From Dehalococcoidia bacterium (lineage in GTDB: Bacteria; Chloroflexota; Dehalococcoidia; UBA2979): DNA of 12,219 nt. Shown one piece after another: positions 5,899 through 12,219 of this stretch. The notes under the pieces were generated by a model. The model was given only the letters and a program-made list of their open reading frames with translations, was not told where the DNA came from and ran no database searches. Made by a program: the position numbers and the translations under genes. The stretch is taken from the NCBI GenBank assembly GCA_030745285.1, contig JASLOV010000068.1, positions 1 through 12,219 of the forward strand. Direction: 5' to 3'. Each line of letters begins with the position of its first letter. Position 1 is the first letter of the stretch.

Positions 5899-6788
5899 TC
5901 GTCCTCGGCCAGCAGCACGTCGAGGGCCTGGCCGTAGGTCAGCGGGCGCTGCGGCAGCGGGAAGCGGCGCGAGGGGTCCCGGCAGATCTGCGGCTCACGC
6001 AGCGTCTCGATCAGCAGCCGCATCTTGCGACGAGGCAGGCGCGCCAGCGTCCACGCAAGCTGCTCGGTCACCCGCTCGCCGTGGCCGGGCAGCGGTAACC
6101 GCAGCCGCCGCTTGCCGGCCGCCCGGGCGTAGCCGCGCACCAGCTCACCGAAGGTGATGCGTTCCGCGCCGCAGATGTCGAACGAGCGGTCGTCATGGTG
6201 CTCGTGGCCAACAGCCATGCACAGCGCTTCCACGACGTCGCGAAGCGCCACCGGTTCGACCGGCACGCGCCGCCATCGGAAGAGCGGGACGATCGGCGAG
6301 CGGTCAACGACGCGGCGCATCAGCTCGAAGAGCGTGCCGCCGCGCCCGACGATGATCGGCGCGCGCAGCACGACCGACGGCATGCCGCACTGCCGCACCG
6401 CCAGCTCCACCGCCCAGCGCGCGACCAGGTAGCGCGAGGTCGCCTCCTCCGAGGCGGCGATCGGGCCGAGGTAGATGACGCGCTCAACCCCCGCCGCCCG
6501 TGCGGCCAGCGTGGCGTTCTGCGCTGCGTCGAGGTCGTTCGCCACCGGATCACCGGGCTGGTCGGGTGTGTGTGCAAGGTAGACCAGCGTCTCGACCCCG
6601 CGCATCGCCTCGTCCAACCCCGTGCCGGCGACGAGGTTGCCGGTGACGGTCTCCACCCCGCGGTTGCGCAGCCTCACCGCATCGAACTCCCGTCGCACGA
6701 GGGCGCGGACGGGCGTGCCGCCGGCCACAGCGAACTCGCTCAGCAACGCGCTGCCAACGAAGCCGGAGGCGCCGGCGATCAGAATCAT
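5883..6788 (-). CDS. Atypical SDR: NAD(P)H-binding epimerase-like protein
   Basis: The gene encodes 301 residues from the ATG at 6788. GASGFVG (6-12) is the N-terminal Rossmann dinucleotide motif, followed by VRALVRR (27-33) and a TGNL turn (49-52) where this group begins to line the cofactor pocket. LRAPIIVGRGGTLFELMRRV (141-160) and the later RSFDICGAERITFGEL (201-216) are typical of extended or atypical SDRs of the NmrA/NDUFA9-like type. The expected Tyr-x3-Lys is Tyr120-x3-Arg124, so a classical catalytic pair is absent and a binding, chaperone or regulatory role is possible. It lies 62 bases behind ilvD on the same strand, with no clear terminator or promoter between, and is probably cotranscribed. 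Nothing in the sequence links it to branched-chain amino acids. The substrate is unknown. Confidence 0.82.
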   Translation of the reverse strand: MILIAGASGFVGSALLSEFAVAGGTPVRALVRREFDAVRLRNRGVETVTGNLVAGTGLDEAMRGVETLVYLAHTPDQPGDPVANDLDAAQNATLAARAAGVERVIYLGPIAASEEATSRYLVARWAVELAVRQCGMPSVVLRAPIIVGRGGTLFELMRRVVDRSPIVPLFRWRRVPVEPVALRDVVEALCMAVGHEHHDDRSFDICGAERITFGELVRGYARAAGKRRLRLPLPGHGERVTEQLAWTLARLPRRKMRLLIETLREPQICRDPSRRFPLPQRPLTYGQALDVLLAEDDQRSS

Positions 6789-6850
6789 CGTGCCGAGCGC
6801 CCTTGTTCCCCGGCCGCCGGGCCCGCGCCGTCCGTCCGACGCTTTCGGCG

Positions 6851-8563
6851 CTACTCCGGCGTGGCCAGCACCGCGCCGGTGTTGGCGGAGGTGACGAGGC
6901 TGCGGTAGCGACGCAACCAGCCGGTCGGCGCCTCACGCAGCAGCCGCGGCGCCTCGCTCACGCGGCGCGCGATCTCATCGTCACTCAGCTCGAGTGTGAT
7001 GGCGTGGTTGGGGATGTCGATCGTGATCAGGTCGCCCTCGCGCACGGCGGCGATCGGACCGCCCGCCGCCGCCTCCGGCGAGACGTGCCCGACGGCAGCG
7101 CCGCGGCTGCCGCCGGAGAAGCGACCGTCCGTGACGAGCGCGACCCGGTCATCAAGCCCCATGCCGGCCAGGTTCGCCGTCGTCGCCAGAAACTCCGGCA
7201 TACCGGGTGCGCCGCGCGGTCCCTCGTAGGAGACGACGATCACGTCGCCGGCCTCGATCTCGCCTTCCAGCACCGCCCGGCTGGCGGCCTCCTCGTCGTG
7301 GTAGACGCGGGCCGGGCCGCGGTGCTGGAGCATCTCCGGCGCCACCGCGCCCGCCTTCACGACGGCGCCGTCGGGCGCGAGGTTGCCGAAGAGGATCGCC
7401 AGTCCGCCCTGCTGAGAGTGGGCGTTCTCCAGCGGACGGATCACGTCGTCGCCGACTCGTTCCGCGCCCTCGATCGTCTCGCCCAGCGTCTTGCCGGTCA
7501 CCGTGATCGCGTCGAGGTGCAGCGCGCCCTCGCGGCGCGAGACTTCATTCAGGATCGCGCTGATGCCGCCCGCCTGGTGCACGTCCTGTACGTGGTAGTC
7601 CGAGGCGGGCGAGACCTTAGAGATGTGAGGCACGCGCGCCGCCACCTCGTTCAGTCGCTCAAGCGGGTAGTCGACGCCGCCCTCGTTCGCGATTGCAAGC
7701 GTGTGCAGCACGGTGTTGGTGGACCCGCCCATCGCCATGTCGAGCGCGAAGGCATTGTCGACCGCCTCGGCAGTCACGATCTGGCTCGGCAGCAACTGCT
7801 CGTCGACCAGCTCCACGATGCGGCGGCCGGCCGCGCGGTAGAGTGTGTCGCGCTCCGGGCTGGTGGCCAGCACGGTGCCGTTTCCCGGCAGCGCCACGCC
7901 CAGCGCCTCACTGAGGCAGTTCATCGAGTTGGCGGTGAACATGCCGGAGCAGGACCCGCACGTGGGACAGGCCACCTGCTCCAGTTCCAGCAGCTGCTCG
8001 TCGCTGATCGAACCAGCCTGACGCTGTCCGACGCCCTCGAAGACGGTGATCAGGTCGACGCTCTCGCCCGCCGCGGTGGTGCCGGCCTCCATCGGGCCGC
8101 CGGAGACGAAGATCGTCGGCACATCAAGCCGCATCATCGCCATCAGCATGCCGGGCACGATCTTGTCGCAGTTGGGGATGCAGATCAGGCCGTCAAGCTG
8201 ATGCGCCGCCACCATCGTCTCCACGCTGTCGGCGATCAGCTCGCGCGACGGCAGCGAGTAGCGCATGCCGATGTGCCCCATCGCGATGCCGTCGTCGACG
8301 CCGATGGTGTTGAACTCGAACGGAACCCCGCCGGCCTCGCGGATCGCCTCCTTCACGATCTCGCCGACCCGCTGGAGGTGGACGTGCCCGGGCACGATAT
8401 CGAGGTACGAGTTTGCGACGGCGATGAAGGGCTTGCGGAAGTCCTCCTCGTCCCGGATCGCGCCGGTGGCGCGCAACAGCGCGCGGTGCGGGGCGCGCTC
8501 GAAGCCGCGCTTGATCGCGTCGGAGCGCCTCGCCGGGGGAGTAGCCGGGACGTCACCGGTCAT
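6851..8563 (-). CDS. ilvD: Dihydroxy-acid dehydratase
   Basis: The gene encodes 570 residues, full length for the shorter bacterial form. IlvD removes water from 2,3-dihydroxy-3-methylbutanoate or -pentanoate, giving the 2-oxo acid precursors of valine, leucine and isoleucine. Seen in order: VANSYLDIVPGHVHL (49-63), EFNTIGVDDGIAMGHIGMRY (83-102), ICIPNCDK with Cys132, FVSGGPMEAG (152-161), CPTCGSCSGMFTANSMNCL with Cys199, Cys202 and Cys205, AMGGSTNTVLH, DVHQAGG, and the C-terminal DGRFSGGSRG and GHVSPEAAAGG. Cys132 and the 199-205 group are the expected Fe-S ligands and Mg-site region. At the position where [2Fe-2S] enzymes of the mycobacterial type have PCN this protein has PGH, as in Escherichia coli and Bacillus enzymes. 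GAGGTG (8574-8569, reverse strand) is 5 bases before the ATG. No other ilv gene is in the window. Confidence 0.97.
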   Translation of the reverse strand: MTGDVPATPPARRSDAIKRGFERAPHRALLRATGAIRDEEDFRKPFIAVANSYLDIVPGHVHLQRVGEIVKEAIREAGGVPFEFNTIGVDDGIAMGHIGMRYSLPSRELIADSVETMVAAHQLDGLICIPNCDKIVPGMLMAMMRLDVPTIFVSGGPMEAGTTAAGESVDLITVFEGVGQRQAGSISDEQLLELEQVACPTCGSCSGMFTANSMNCLSEALGVALPGNGTVLATSPERDTLYRAAGRRIVELVDEQLLPSQIVTAEAVDNAFALDMAMGGSTNTVLHTLAIANEGGVDYPLERLNEVAARVPHISKVSPASDYHVQDVHQAGGISAILNEVSRREGALHLDAITVTGKTLGETIEGAERVGDDVIRPLENAHSQQGGLAILFGNLAPDGAVVKAGAVAPEMLQHRGPARVYHDEEAASRAVLEGEIEAGDVIVVSYEGPRGAPGMPEFLATTANLAGMGLDDRVALVTDGRFSGGSRGAAVGHVSPEAAAGGPIAAVREGDLITIDIPNHAITLELSDDEIARRVSEAPRLLREAPTGWLRRYRSLVTSANTGAVLATPE

Positions 8564-8629
8564 CGGTTCACCTCACCTAGCCCTCAGGAGACTGCTGTCG
8601 ACGGGGCCGGTCGAATCGGAAGAGCACCG

Positions 8630-8660
8630 ATCGTACCAGCGGGCGACCGGCTGAGCCCAA
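8630..8660 (-). promoter_or_regulatory. Candidate promoter of ilvD
   Basis: On the reverse strand TTGGGC (8660-8655), a 19-base spacer and TACGAT (8635-8630) lie in the gap before ilvD. Initiation near 8623 would give a leader of about 60 bases. No T-box, leader peptide with repeated branched-chain codons or attenuator hairpin was seen in it. Confidence 0.4.
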
Positions 8661-8677
8661 ACGGGCGACCGTCTCAG
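8641..8677. repeat. Two 15-bp direct repeats at the ilvD promoter, candidate operator
   Basis: GGGCGACCGGCTGAG (8641-8655) and GGGCGACCGTCTCAG (8663-8677) match at 13 of 15 positions and are spaced 22 bases start to start, about two helical turns. They cover the spacer and -35 box of the candidate ilvD promoter and the last codons and stop of the DUF3090 gene. The inner CTGAG and CTCAG also form an inverted pair. A regulator binding one face of the helix is a reasonable guess. Confidence 0.45.
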
Positions 8678-9222
8678 CCGTCGTCGGCGTCCGCTGGTTG
8701 CTCGGGGATCGGTTCGTCCACGGAGTGGCCGTTCGAGCCCGGGCAGAAGTGCGTCTCACCCGTCGCGTCCAACGGACGACCGCAGAGCGGGCAGAGGGGC
8801 CGCCCCGCGGCGACGATCGACGGGATGCGCTGGACCAGCGCCAGCGCCATCGCCCGCGTCAGCTCCAGCCGGAACGCGGGAGTATCGCCCCGCTCCAGCG
8901 CCTCGTTGTCGTCGGCCAGCAGCACGATGCGCTCACGCTCCTCGTCGAAGTCGATTTCGAGGCGCGCGATGCGGAAGTCGACGTCCGGGTGCTCGCCGAA
9001 GTCGTCCCCGATCTCCGGTGCGGGCTCGGCGGGCGAGCCCCGGCGGCCGGATCGGTCAGCCAGCAACTGCGAGAAGGCGCGCCCGAGCGTGGCGAGCTGC
9101 TCCTTCTCCATCCAGAGCGCGGCACGATTGGCGCCGGCCCGGGCACGGACCCGGAACGTGCGCTCGCCGGGCGGGCCGATCGACTCGGCGTCGATGGCGT
9201 CCACGAGCCCGAAGTCGATCAT
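8674..9222 (-). CDS. DUF3090 family protein with C-terminal zinc-ribbon-like tail
   Basis: The gene encodes 182 residues from the ATG at 9222, which has GGAG about 8 bases upstream; a GTG at 9273 in frame would add 17 residues unlike the family's usual opening. IGPPGERTFRVRARAG near the N-terminus, MEKEQLATLGRAFSQLL, DFRIARLEIDFDEERERIVL and AMALALVQRIPSIVAAGRPL are the landmarks of DUF3090 proteins as I know them from Actinomycetota and Chloroflexota. The tail has CPLC (Cys144, Cys147), HFC (His158, Cys160) and NGH (His166), probably a small metal site. The molecular function is unknown. In other genomes the gene is often next to a histidine-phosphatase-like gene, which is absent here. It ends 110 bases before ilvD and probably has its own promoter. 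Confidence 0.88.
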   Translation of the reverse strand: MIDFGLVDAIDAESIGPPGERTFRVRARAGANRAALWMEKEQLATLGRAFSQLLADRSGRRGSPAEPAPEIGDDFGEHPDVDFRIARLEIDFDEERERIVLLADDNEALERGDTPAFRLELTRAMALALVQRIPSIVAAGRPLCPLCGRPLDATGETHFCPGSNGHSVDEPIPEQPADADDG

Positions 9223-9293
9223 GCCGGTCTCCGTCGTGCTCGAGCCGGGTGAGAGTTCGCAGCGGGCGTCCACGGGGGCCGCTGACGGGCGCG

Positions 9294-9322
9294 AGCGTAT
9301 TGAGACGGCACACGGCGGTCAA
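9294..9322 (-). promoter_or_regulatory. Promoter of the DUF3090 gene
   Basis: On the reverse strand TTGACC (9322-9317), exactly 17 bases, and TACGCT (9299-9294) form the best sigma-70-like promoter in the window. Initiation near 9287 would give a leader of about 65 bases to the ATG at 9222. A GTG start at 9273 would be only about 14 bases from the transcript end. Confidence 0.6.
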
Positions 9323-9332
9323 CCGTGATCTG

Positions 9333-9369
9333 GCCGCTCCGAGCTCAGTGAGACGAGGGAGCGAGCGGC
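9333..9369. repeat. Inverted repeat between the divergent DUF3090 and amidase genes
   Basis: GCCGCTC (9333-9339) and GAGCGGC (9363-9369) are perfect 7-bp inverted arms 23 bases apart. They lie between the two divergent promoter regions. No T-run follows, so this is not an intrinsic terminator. With such a wide loop and GC-rich arms it may be chance. Confidence 0.3.
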
Positions 9370-9397
9370 TTCGGCCGTCCGGCCGGGCGCTCGCTGT

Positions 9398-9426
9398 TAT
9401 CATGCGCTCCGCCGCAGGCGGGAGGG
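9398..9426 (+). promoter_or_regulatory. Candidate -10 box and ribosome binding site of the amidase gene
   Basis: TATCAT (9398-9403) is a good -10 match, but no convincing -35 box lies 16-19 bases upstream. GGGAGGG (9420-9426) ends 4 bases before the ATG at 9431 and fixes the start. The ATG at 9402 is out of frame with the amidase. Confidence 0.4.
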
Positions 9427-9430
9427 CGCC

Positions 9431-10858
9431 ATGGCCGAAGTCGATCTTTGCTACTACTCCATCGCGGAGGCCAGCCGTCGTATCGAGGGCGGCTACGTCT
9501 CCCCGGTCGCCTTGACCGAGGCGCTCTTCGCGCAGATCGACGCGACCGACGACCGTCTCAATTCCTACGTGCGGCTGATGCGCGAGTCCGCACTCGAGGA
9601 AGCCGCCGCGGCCCAGCAGCGAGCCGAAAGCGGCGAGCGGCTGGGGCCGCTGGACGGCATCGGCATCGGCGTGAAGGACCTCTACGACACGGCCGGCGTC
9701 GTCACCACCGGCGGCACCGGCGTCTATCGCGAGCGCGTCCCAGCGACGGATTCGACTTGCGTACGGCTGCTGCGCGAGGCTGGTGCGGTGATGCTCGGCA
9801 AGACGAACACGCACGAACTCGCCTACGGCGGCACGACGAACAACCCGCATTACGGCGCGACACACAACCCGTGGGCGCACGACCGTGTGCCGGGCGGCTC
9901 CTCCGGTGGCTCGGGGGCGGCGCTCGCCGCCGGTCAGGCGCTGGGGGCGCTGGGCAGCGACACCGGCGGCTCGATCCGCATCCCGGCCGCGTTCTGCGGC
10001 ATCTCCGGCCATAAGCCGACCTACGGGCTGGTTGGTCGCGGCGGCATCATCCCGCTCTCGCTCACGCTCGACCACGCCGGCCCGATGGCCCGTACGGCGG
10101 AGGACTGCGCGCTGATGCTCAACGTGTTGGCCGGTCCGGACCCGGACGACCTCGACTCCGCAATGCGAGAGCCGGACGACTACAGCGCCACGCTGGAGCA
10201 GGGCGTCGGACAGCTCCGTCTCGCCGTCATCCCTTCGCTCGTCGAGGGCTCGACGGACGCGGTGCTCGCGAACTTCGAGAGTTCGCTCGATGTGCTGCGC
10301 GGGCTGGGGGCGACGATCGACACCGTCGAGCCGATGACTGGCTACAGCGACTGGCGGGGGCCGCTCGGCAGCATCCTGGCGGCGGAGGCCGCCGCGTACA
10401 TGCGTGAGACGCTCGAGCAGCGTCCACAGCTGATCGGCGAACTGGTTCGCAACCGCCTCCAATTCGGGCTCGACATCAAGGCAATCGACTACACCGCCGC
10501 GCTCGAGCAGCGCAAGCTCGTGGAGCGCCAGTTCGAGCGGGCGCTCGGCGAATTCGACGCCTACGTCGTGCCGACCTCGCCGTTGACGGCCGAGCCGATC
10601 GAGGACGGCGAGCGCAGCGTGCAGCTGAAATTCCGCAACACCTCGACCTTCGACAACACCCACCAGCCTTCGATGTCCGTGCCCAACGGCTTCGACGAGG
10701 ACGGGCTGCCGACGAGTCTGATGATCACCTCCGCCCTCTTCGACGATGCGATGGCGCTGCGCATCGCCCACGCCTACCAGCAGGTGACGGACTTCCACAC
10801 CCGCCGGCCGAACCTTCAGCCGGAGGACCCGGAGATGCCCCGCCGGGGAGCTGTCTAG
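9431..10858 (+). CDS. Amidase-signature family hydrolase
   Basis: The gene encodes 475 residues. The Ser-cisSer-Lys triad of the amidase signature family is intact: Lys82 in GIGVKDLYD, Ser157 in PGGSSGGSGAALAAG, and the nucleophile Ser181 in GSDTGGSIRIPA. Spacing equals that of the GatA subunit of tRNA amidotransferase (24 residues between the serines). The C-terminal part (VPTSPLTAEPI, then NTSTFDNTHQPSMSVPNGF and DGLPTSLMI) is that of general amidases, and there is no gatB or gatC beside it, so a free-standing amidase acting on a small amide is more likely than GatA. The substrate is unknown. There is no signal peptide, so it should be cytoplasmic. The gene is divergent from DUF3090 and ends 28 bases before murB. 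Confidence 0.9.
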   Translation: MAEVDLCYYSIAEASRRIEGGYVSPVALTEALFAQIDATDDRLNSYVRLMRESALEEAAAAQQRAESGERLGPLDGIGIGVKDLYDTAGVVTTGGTGVYRERVPATDSTCVRLLREAGAVMLGKTNTHELAYGGTTNNPHYGATHNPWAHDRVPGGSSGGSGAALAAGQALGALGSDTGGSIRIPAAFCGISGHKPTYGLVGRGGIIPLSLTLDHAGPMARTAEDCALMLNVLAGPDPDDLDSAMREPDDYSATLEQGVGQLRLAVIPSLVEGSTDAVLANFESSLDVLRGLGATIDTVEPMTGYSDWRGPLGSILAAEAAAYMRETLEQRPQLIGELVRNRLQFGLDIKAIDYTAALEQRKLVERQFERALGEFDAYVVPTSPLTAEPIEDGERSVQLKFRNTSTFDNTHQPSMSVPNGFDEDGLPTSLMITSALFDDAMALRIAHAYQQVTDFHTRRPNLQPEDPEMPRRGAV

Positions 10859-10880
10859 CGCGCGACCACGCCGCTACCAT
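10851..10880 (+). promoter_or_regulatory. Candidate leaderless promoter of murB
   Basis: CTGTCT (10851-10856), an 18-base spacer and TACCAT (10875-10880) end 6 bases before the murB ATG at 10887, so initiation would fall on the A of the start codon. No Shine-Dalgarno is seen. The -35 box overlaps the stop codon of the amidase gene. Confidence 0.5.
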
Positions 10881-10886
10881 CGGCGC

Positions 10887-11813
10887 ATGACCGCGGAACC
10901 TTCCGTCGAGGCGCTGCTGACGGCTGACGAGCCGCTGAGCCGGCACACGTACCTGCGTGTCGGCGGGCCCGCCCAGTACTTCGCCACACCCTCGGACCGC
11001 CGGCAGCTCGGCCGCATCGCCGCATGGGCACACGCCTCTGGCCTGCCGCTCCACGTGCTCGGCGGCGGCTCCAACGTCCTCGTCGCCGACGAGGGCGTGA
11101 CCGGCGTCGTGGTCTCGCTGCGCGATGCCTGCGGGGCATACGAGTTCGACGGCAAGCGCGTGATCGTCGGCGCCGGCGTGATGTTGCCGGCGCTCGCCCG
11201 AGCCGCCGCGGAGCGAGGCCTCGGCGGGCTGGAGTTCGCGGTCGGCATCCCCGGGGCCGTGGGCGGCGCGCTGCAATCAAACGCCGGCATCGGCGACGGC
11301 CGCGCGATCGGCGCGCTCGTTCGCAACGTCGAGGTGCTCGATGGCGATGCCCTACGAGTGCTCGAGCGGGACGAGGTGGTGTTCGAGTACCGCACCTCCT
11401 CGCTGCGCCACAGCGGGCTGATCGTGCTCTCGGCGACGCTCGAGTTGAACGAGCGGCCGGCCGCCGAGATCGAGGCGGAGATGCGCGAGTTGCTGGCCGC
11501 ACGCGCGGCGACGCAGCCGACCGCCGGCCCGAATGCCGGCTCGATATTCCGCAACCCCGAGGGCGACTACGCCGGGCGCGTGATCGAGGCGGCCGGCCTC
11601 AAAGGGCGCGCTGCCGGCGCCGCGAGCGTGAGTGAGCTGCACGCCAACTTCATCGTGCACGACGGCAGCGCGACCGCAGCCGATGTCGTCGCGCTCATGT
11701 CGGAGGTGCAGCAGGCCGTGCTTGAGCGGTTCGAGCTCTGGCTGGAGCCGGAGGTCGAGTGGTGGGGCTCCGCGGAGCGGCCTGCACCGTGGCACGGCCG
11801 GCCCGCCGGCTGA
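10887..11813 (+). CDS. murB: UDP-N-acetylenolpyruvoylglucosamine reductase (type II)
   Basis: The gene encodes 308 residues. MurB reduces UDP-GlcNAc-enolpyruvate to UDP-MurNAc with NADPH and FAD, the second committed step of peptidoglycan synthesis, in the cytoplasm. The FAD domain shows TYLRVGGPAQYF (21-32), VLGGGSNVLVAD (57-68), and GLEFAVGIPGAVGGAL (114-129) followed by QSNAG. The catalytic region has Arg169 in FEYRTSSLR, the proton donor Ser219 in GPNAGSIFRNP, GRVIEAAGLKG (230-240), SELHANFIVHDGSATAADV, and the C-terminal glutamates 287 and 289 in LEPEVEW. Length and the absence of the extra Tyr loop put it in type II. No other mur gene is nearby. The start at 10887 fits the candidate leaderless promoter; read-through from the amidase gene is also possible. 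Confidence 0.96.
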   Translation: MTAEPSVEALLTADEPLSRHTYLRVGGPAQYFATPSDRRQLGRIAAWAHASGLPLHVLGGGSNVLVADEGVTGVVVSLRDACGAYEFDGKRVIVGAGVMLPALARAAAERGLGGLEFAVGIPGAVGGALQSNAGIGDGRAIGALVRNVEVLDGDALRVLERDEVVFEYRTSSLRHSGLIVLSATLELNERPAAEIEAEMRELLAARAATQPTAGPNAGSIFRNPEGDYAGRVIEAAGLKGRAAGAASVSELHANFIVHDGSATAADVVALMSEVQQAVLERFELWLEPEVEWWGSAERPAPWHGRPAG

Positions 11814-11848
11814 CCGAGCGGCTCAAGGCCACCCGGGAACGCCGTCGC

Positions 11849-12219
11849 TCAGGTCAGCAGTTCTGGCAGCACCGACCCCTGCCCGAACAGGAAGATGCCG
11901 CCGACCACGAGGCTGAAGACGGCGGTGACCGCGCCCAGCGTCACGTACGCCGCGCGGTGCGTGCGTGAGCCGGAAAAGCCGAGCACGCTGCCGATCGTGA
12001 TCGCGGCATTCGAGACCAGCAGGCCGACCACGAAGGCGAAGAGCAGCAGCGAGCCGGAGAAGTTCGATGTCGCCCCGGCGGCGGCGGCGAACAGCAGTAC
12101 CTGGGACCCGGTCTCCGCCCCCACGCCGTGGATCGCTCCGATGCCGTAGGCCGTACCCGCACCGTACGCGTCTCGCGTCTCGGTGCTGCGCGGGTGCTCG
12201 TGCACCCGGCCCGTCAGGC
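11849..12219 (-). CDS. Nickel/cobalt-permease-like membrane protein, C-terminal part only
   Basis: The reverse frame is open across the right edge to its TGA at 11849-11851, so about 122 C-terminal residues are present and the N-terminus lies outside; the GTG at 12205 is internal. The piece begins with a His-containing linker (LTGRVHEHPR) and then has three hydrophobic stretches that should cross the membrane: one containing GIGAIHGVGAETGSQVLLF, SLLLFAFVVGLLVSNAAITI, and YVTLGAVTAVFSLVVGGIFL. The IHGVGAETxxQ motif and the overall build recall the second half of NicO/HoxN-like nickel or cobalt uptake proteins in actinobacteria and relatives. The metal is inferred from family resemblance only. 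The gene is convergent with murB and ends 35 bases from its stop. Confidence 0.58.
   Translation of the reverse strand, partial: LTGRVHEHPRSTETRDAYGAGTAYGIGAIHGVGAETGSQVLLFAAAAGATSNFSGSLLLFAFVVGLLVSNAAITIGSVLGFSGSRTHRAAYVTLGAVTAVFSLVVGGIFLFGQGSVLPELLT

Noticed and set aside
6809..6821. CCCGG-CCG-CCGGG hairpin between ilvD and the SDR as terminator
   Set aside because: Short stem with no following T-run on the minus strand; in GC-rich DNA such stems are common.
8564..8623. Leader of ilvD as a T-box or attenuator
   Set aside because: Too short, with no leader peptide rich in Val, Leu or Ile codons and no T-box core sequence.
6803..9328. Open frame of 841 codons on the plus strand
   Set aside because: It is antisense to ilvD and the DUF3090 gene, which both have clear family motifs; the composition is typical of a shadow frame.
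9056..10798. Open frame of 580 codons on the minus strand
   Set aside because: It is antisense to the amidase gene and runs across the divergent promoter region; no recognisable domain.
9431..10858. Amidase as GatA of the tRNA amidotransferase
   Set aside because: No gatB or gatC nearby and the C-terminal region fits general amidases better, though GatA cannot be ruled out from sequence alone.

Overview
The window is GC-rich (about 65-70% over most of its length) and densely coded, with short gaps, few AT-rich stretches and several start codons that sit right behind a -10-like hexamer. A DUF3090 gene, a short (type II) murB, a family III CoA-transferase and leaderless-looking promoters suggest Chloroflexota (Thermomicrobia or a Dehalococcoidia-related lineage). 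A GC-rich actinobacterium such as Thermoleophilia remains possible. This placement is inference: there is no rRNA or other phylogenetic marker here. No tRNA, rRNA, CRISPR array, insertion sequence or phage gene was seen, and no gene-free stretch exceeds 300 bases; the longest gap is 580-771.

Layout. (1) 1-579, minus: 5' part of a family III CoA-transferase gene running off the left edge. (2) 580-771: divergent control region with a strong palindrome. (3) 772-5056, plus: two tandem paralogous PLP aminotransferases, an unknown 92-residue protein, a vicinal-oxygen-chelate (VOC) protein interrupted by a one-base frameshift, and a short-chain dehydrogenase of the FabL (enoyl-ACP reductase III) type. 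(4) 5053-5738, minus: an unrecognised, lower-GC gene, also frameshifted, whose stop codon overlaps the dehydrogenase stop in a shared CTAG. (5) 5883-9222, minus: DUF3090 protein, then ilvD and an atypical NAD(P)-binding SDR; ilvD has its own candidate promoter. (6) 9431-11813, plus: an amidase-signature hydrolase, then murB. (7) 11849-12219, minus: C-terminal end of a nickel/cobalt-permease-like membrane protein running off the right edge.

How the genes may work together. IlvD belongs to valine, leucine and isoleucine synthesis, and MurB to peptidoglycan precursor synthesis, so the host probably makes a murein wall. The left-hand block (CoA-transferase, two aminotransferases, VOC protein, FabL-type reductase) looks like accessory amino-acid or acyl-CoA metabolism, but its substrate cannot be read from the sequence.

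I found no convincing new defence or mobile system. The points most worth following up are the palindrome between the divergent genes, the tandem aminotransferases with the small unknown protein, a 17-bp tandem repeat that supplies a ribosome binding site, a 22-bp-spaced repeat at the ilvD promoter, and two one-base frameshifts about 1.6 kb apart.
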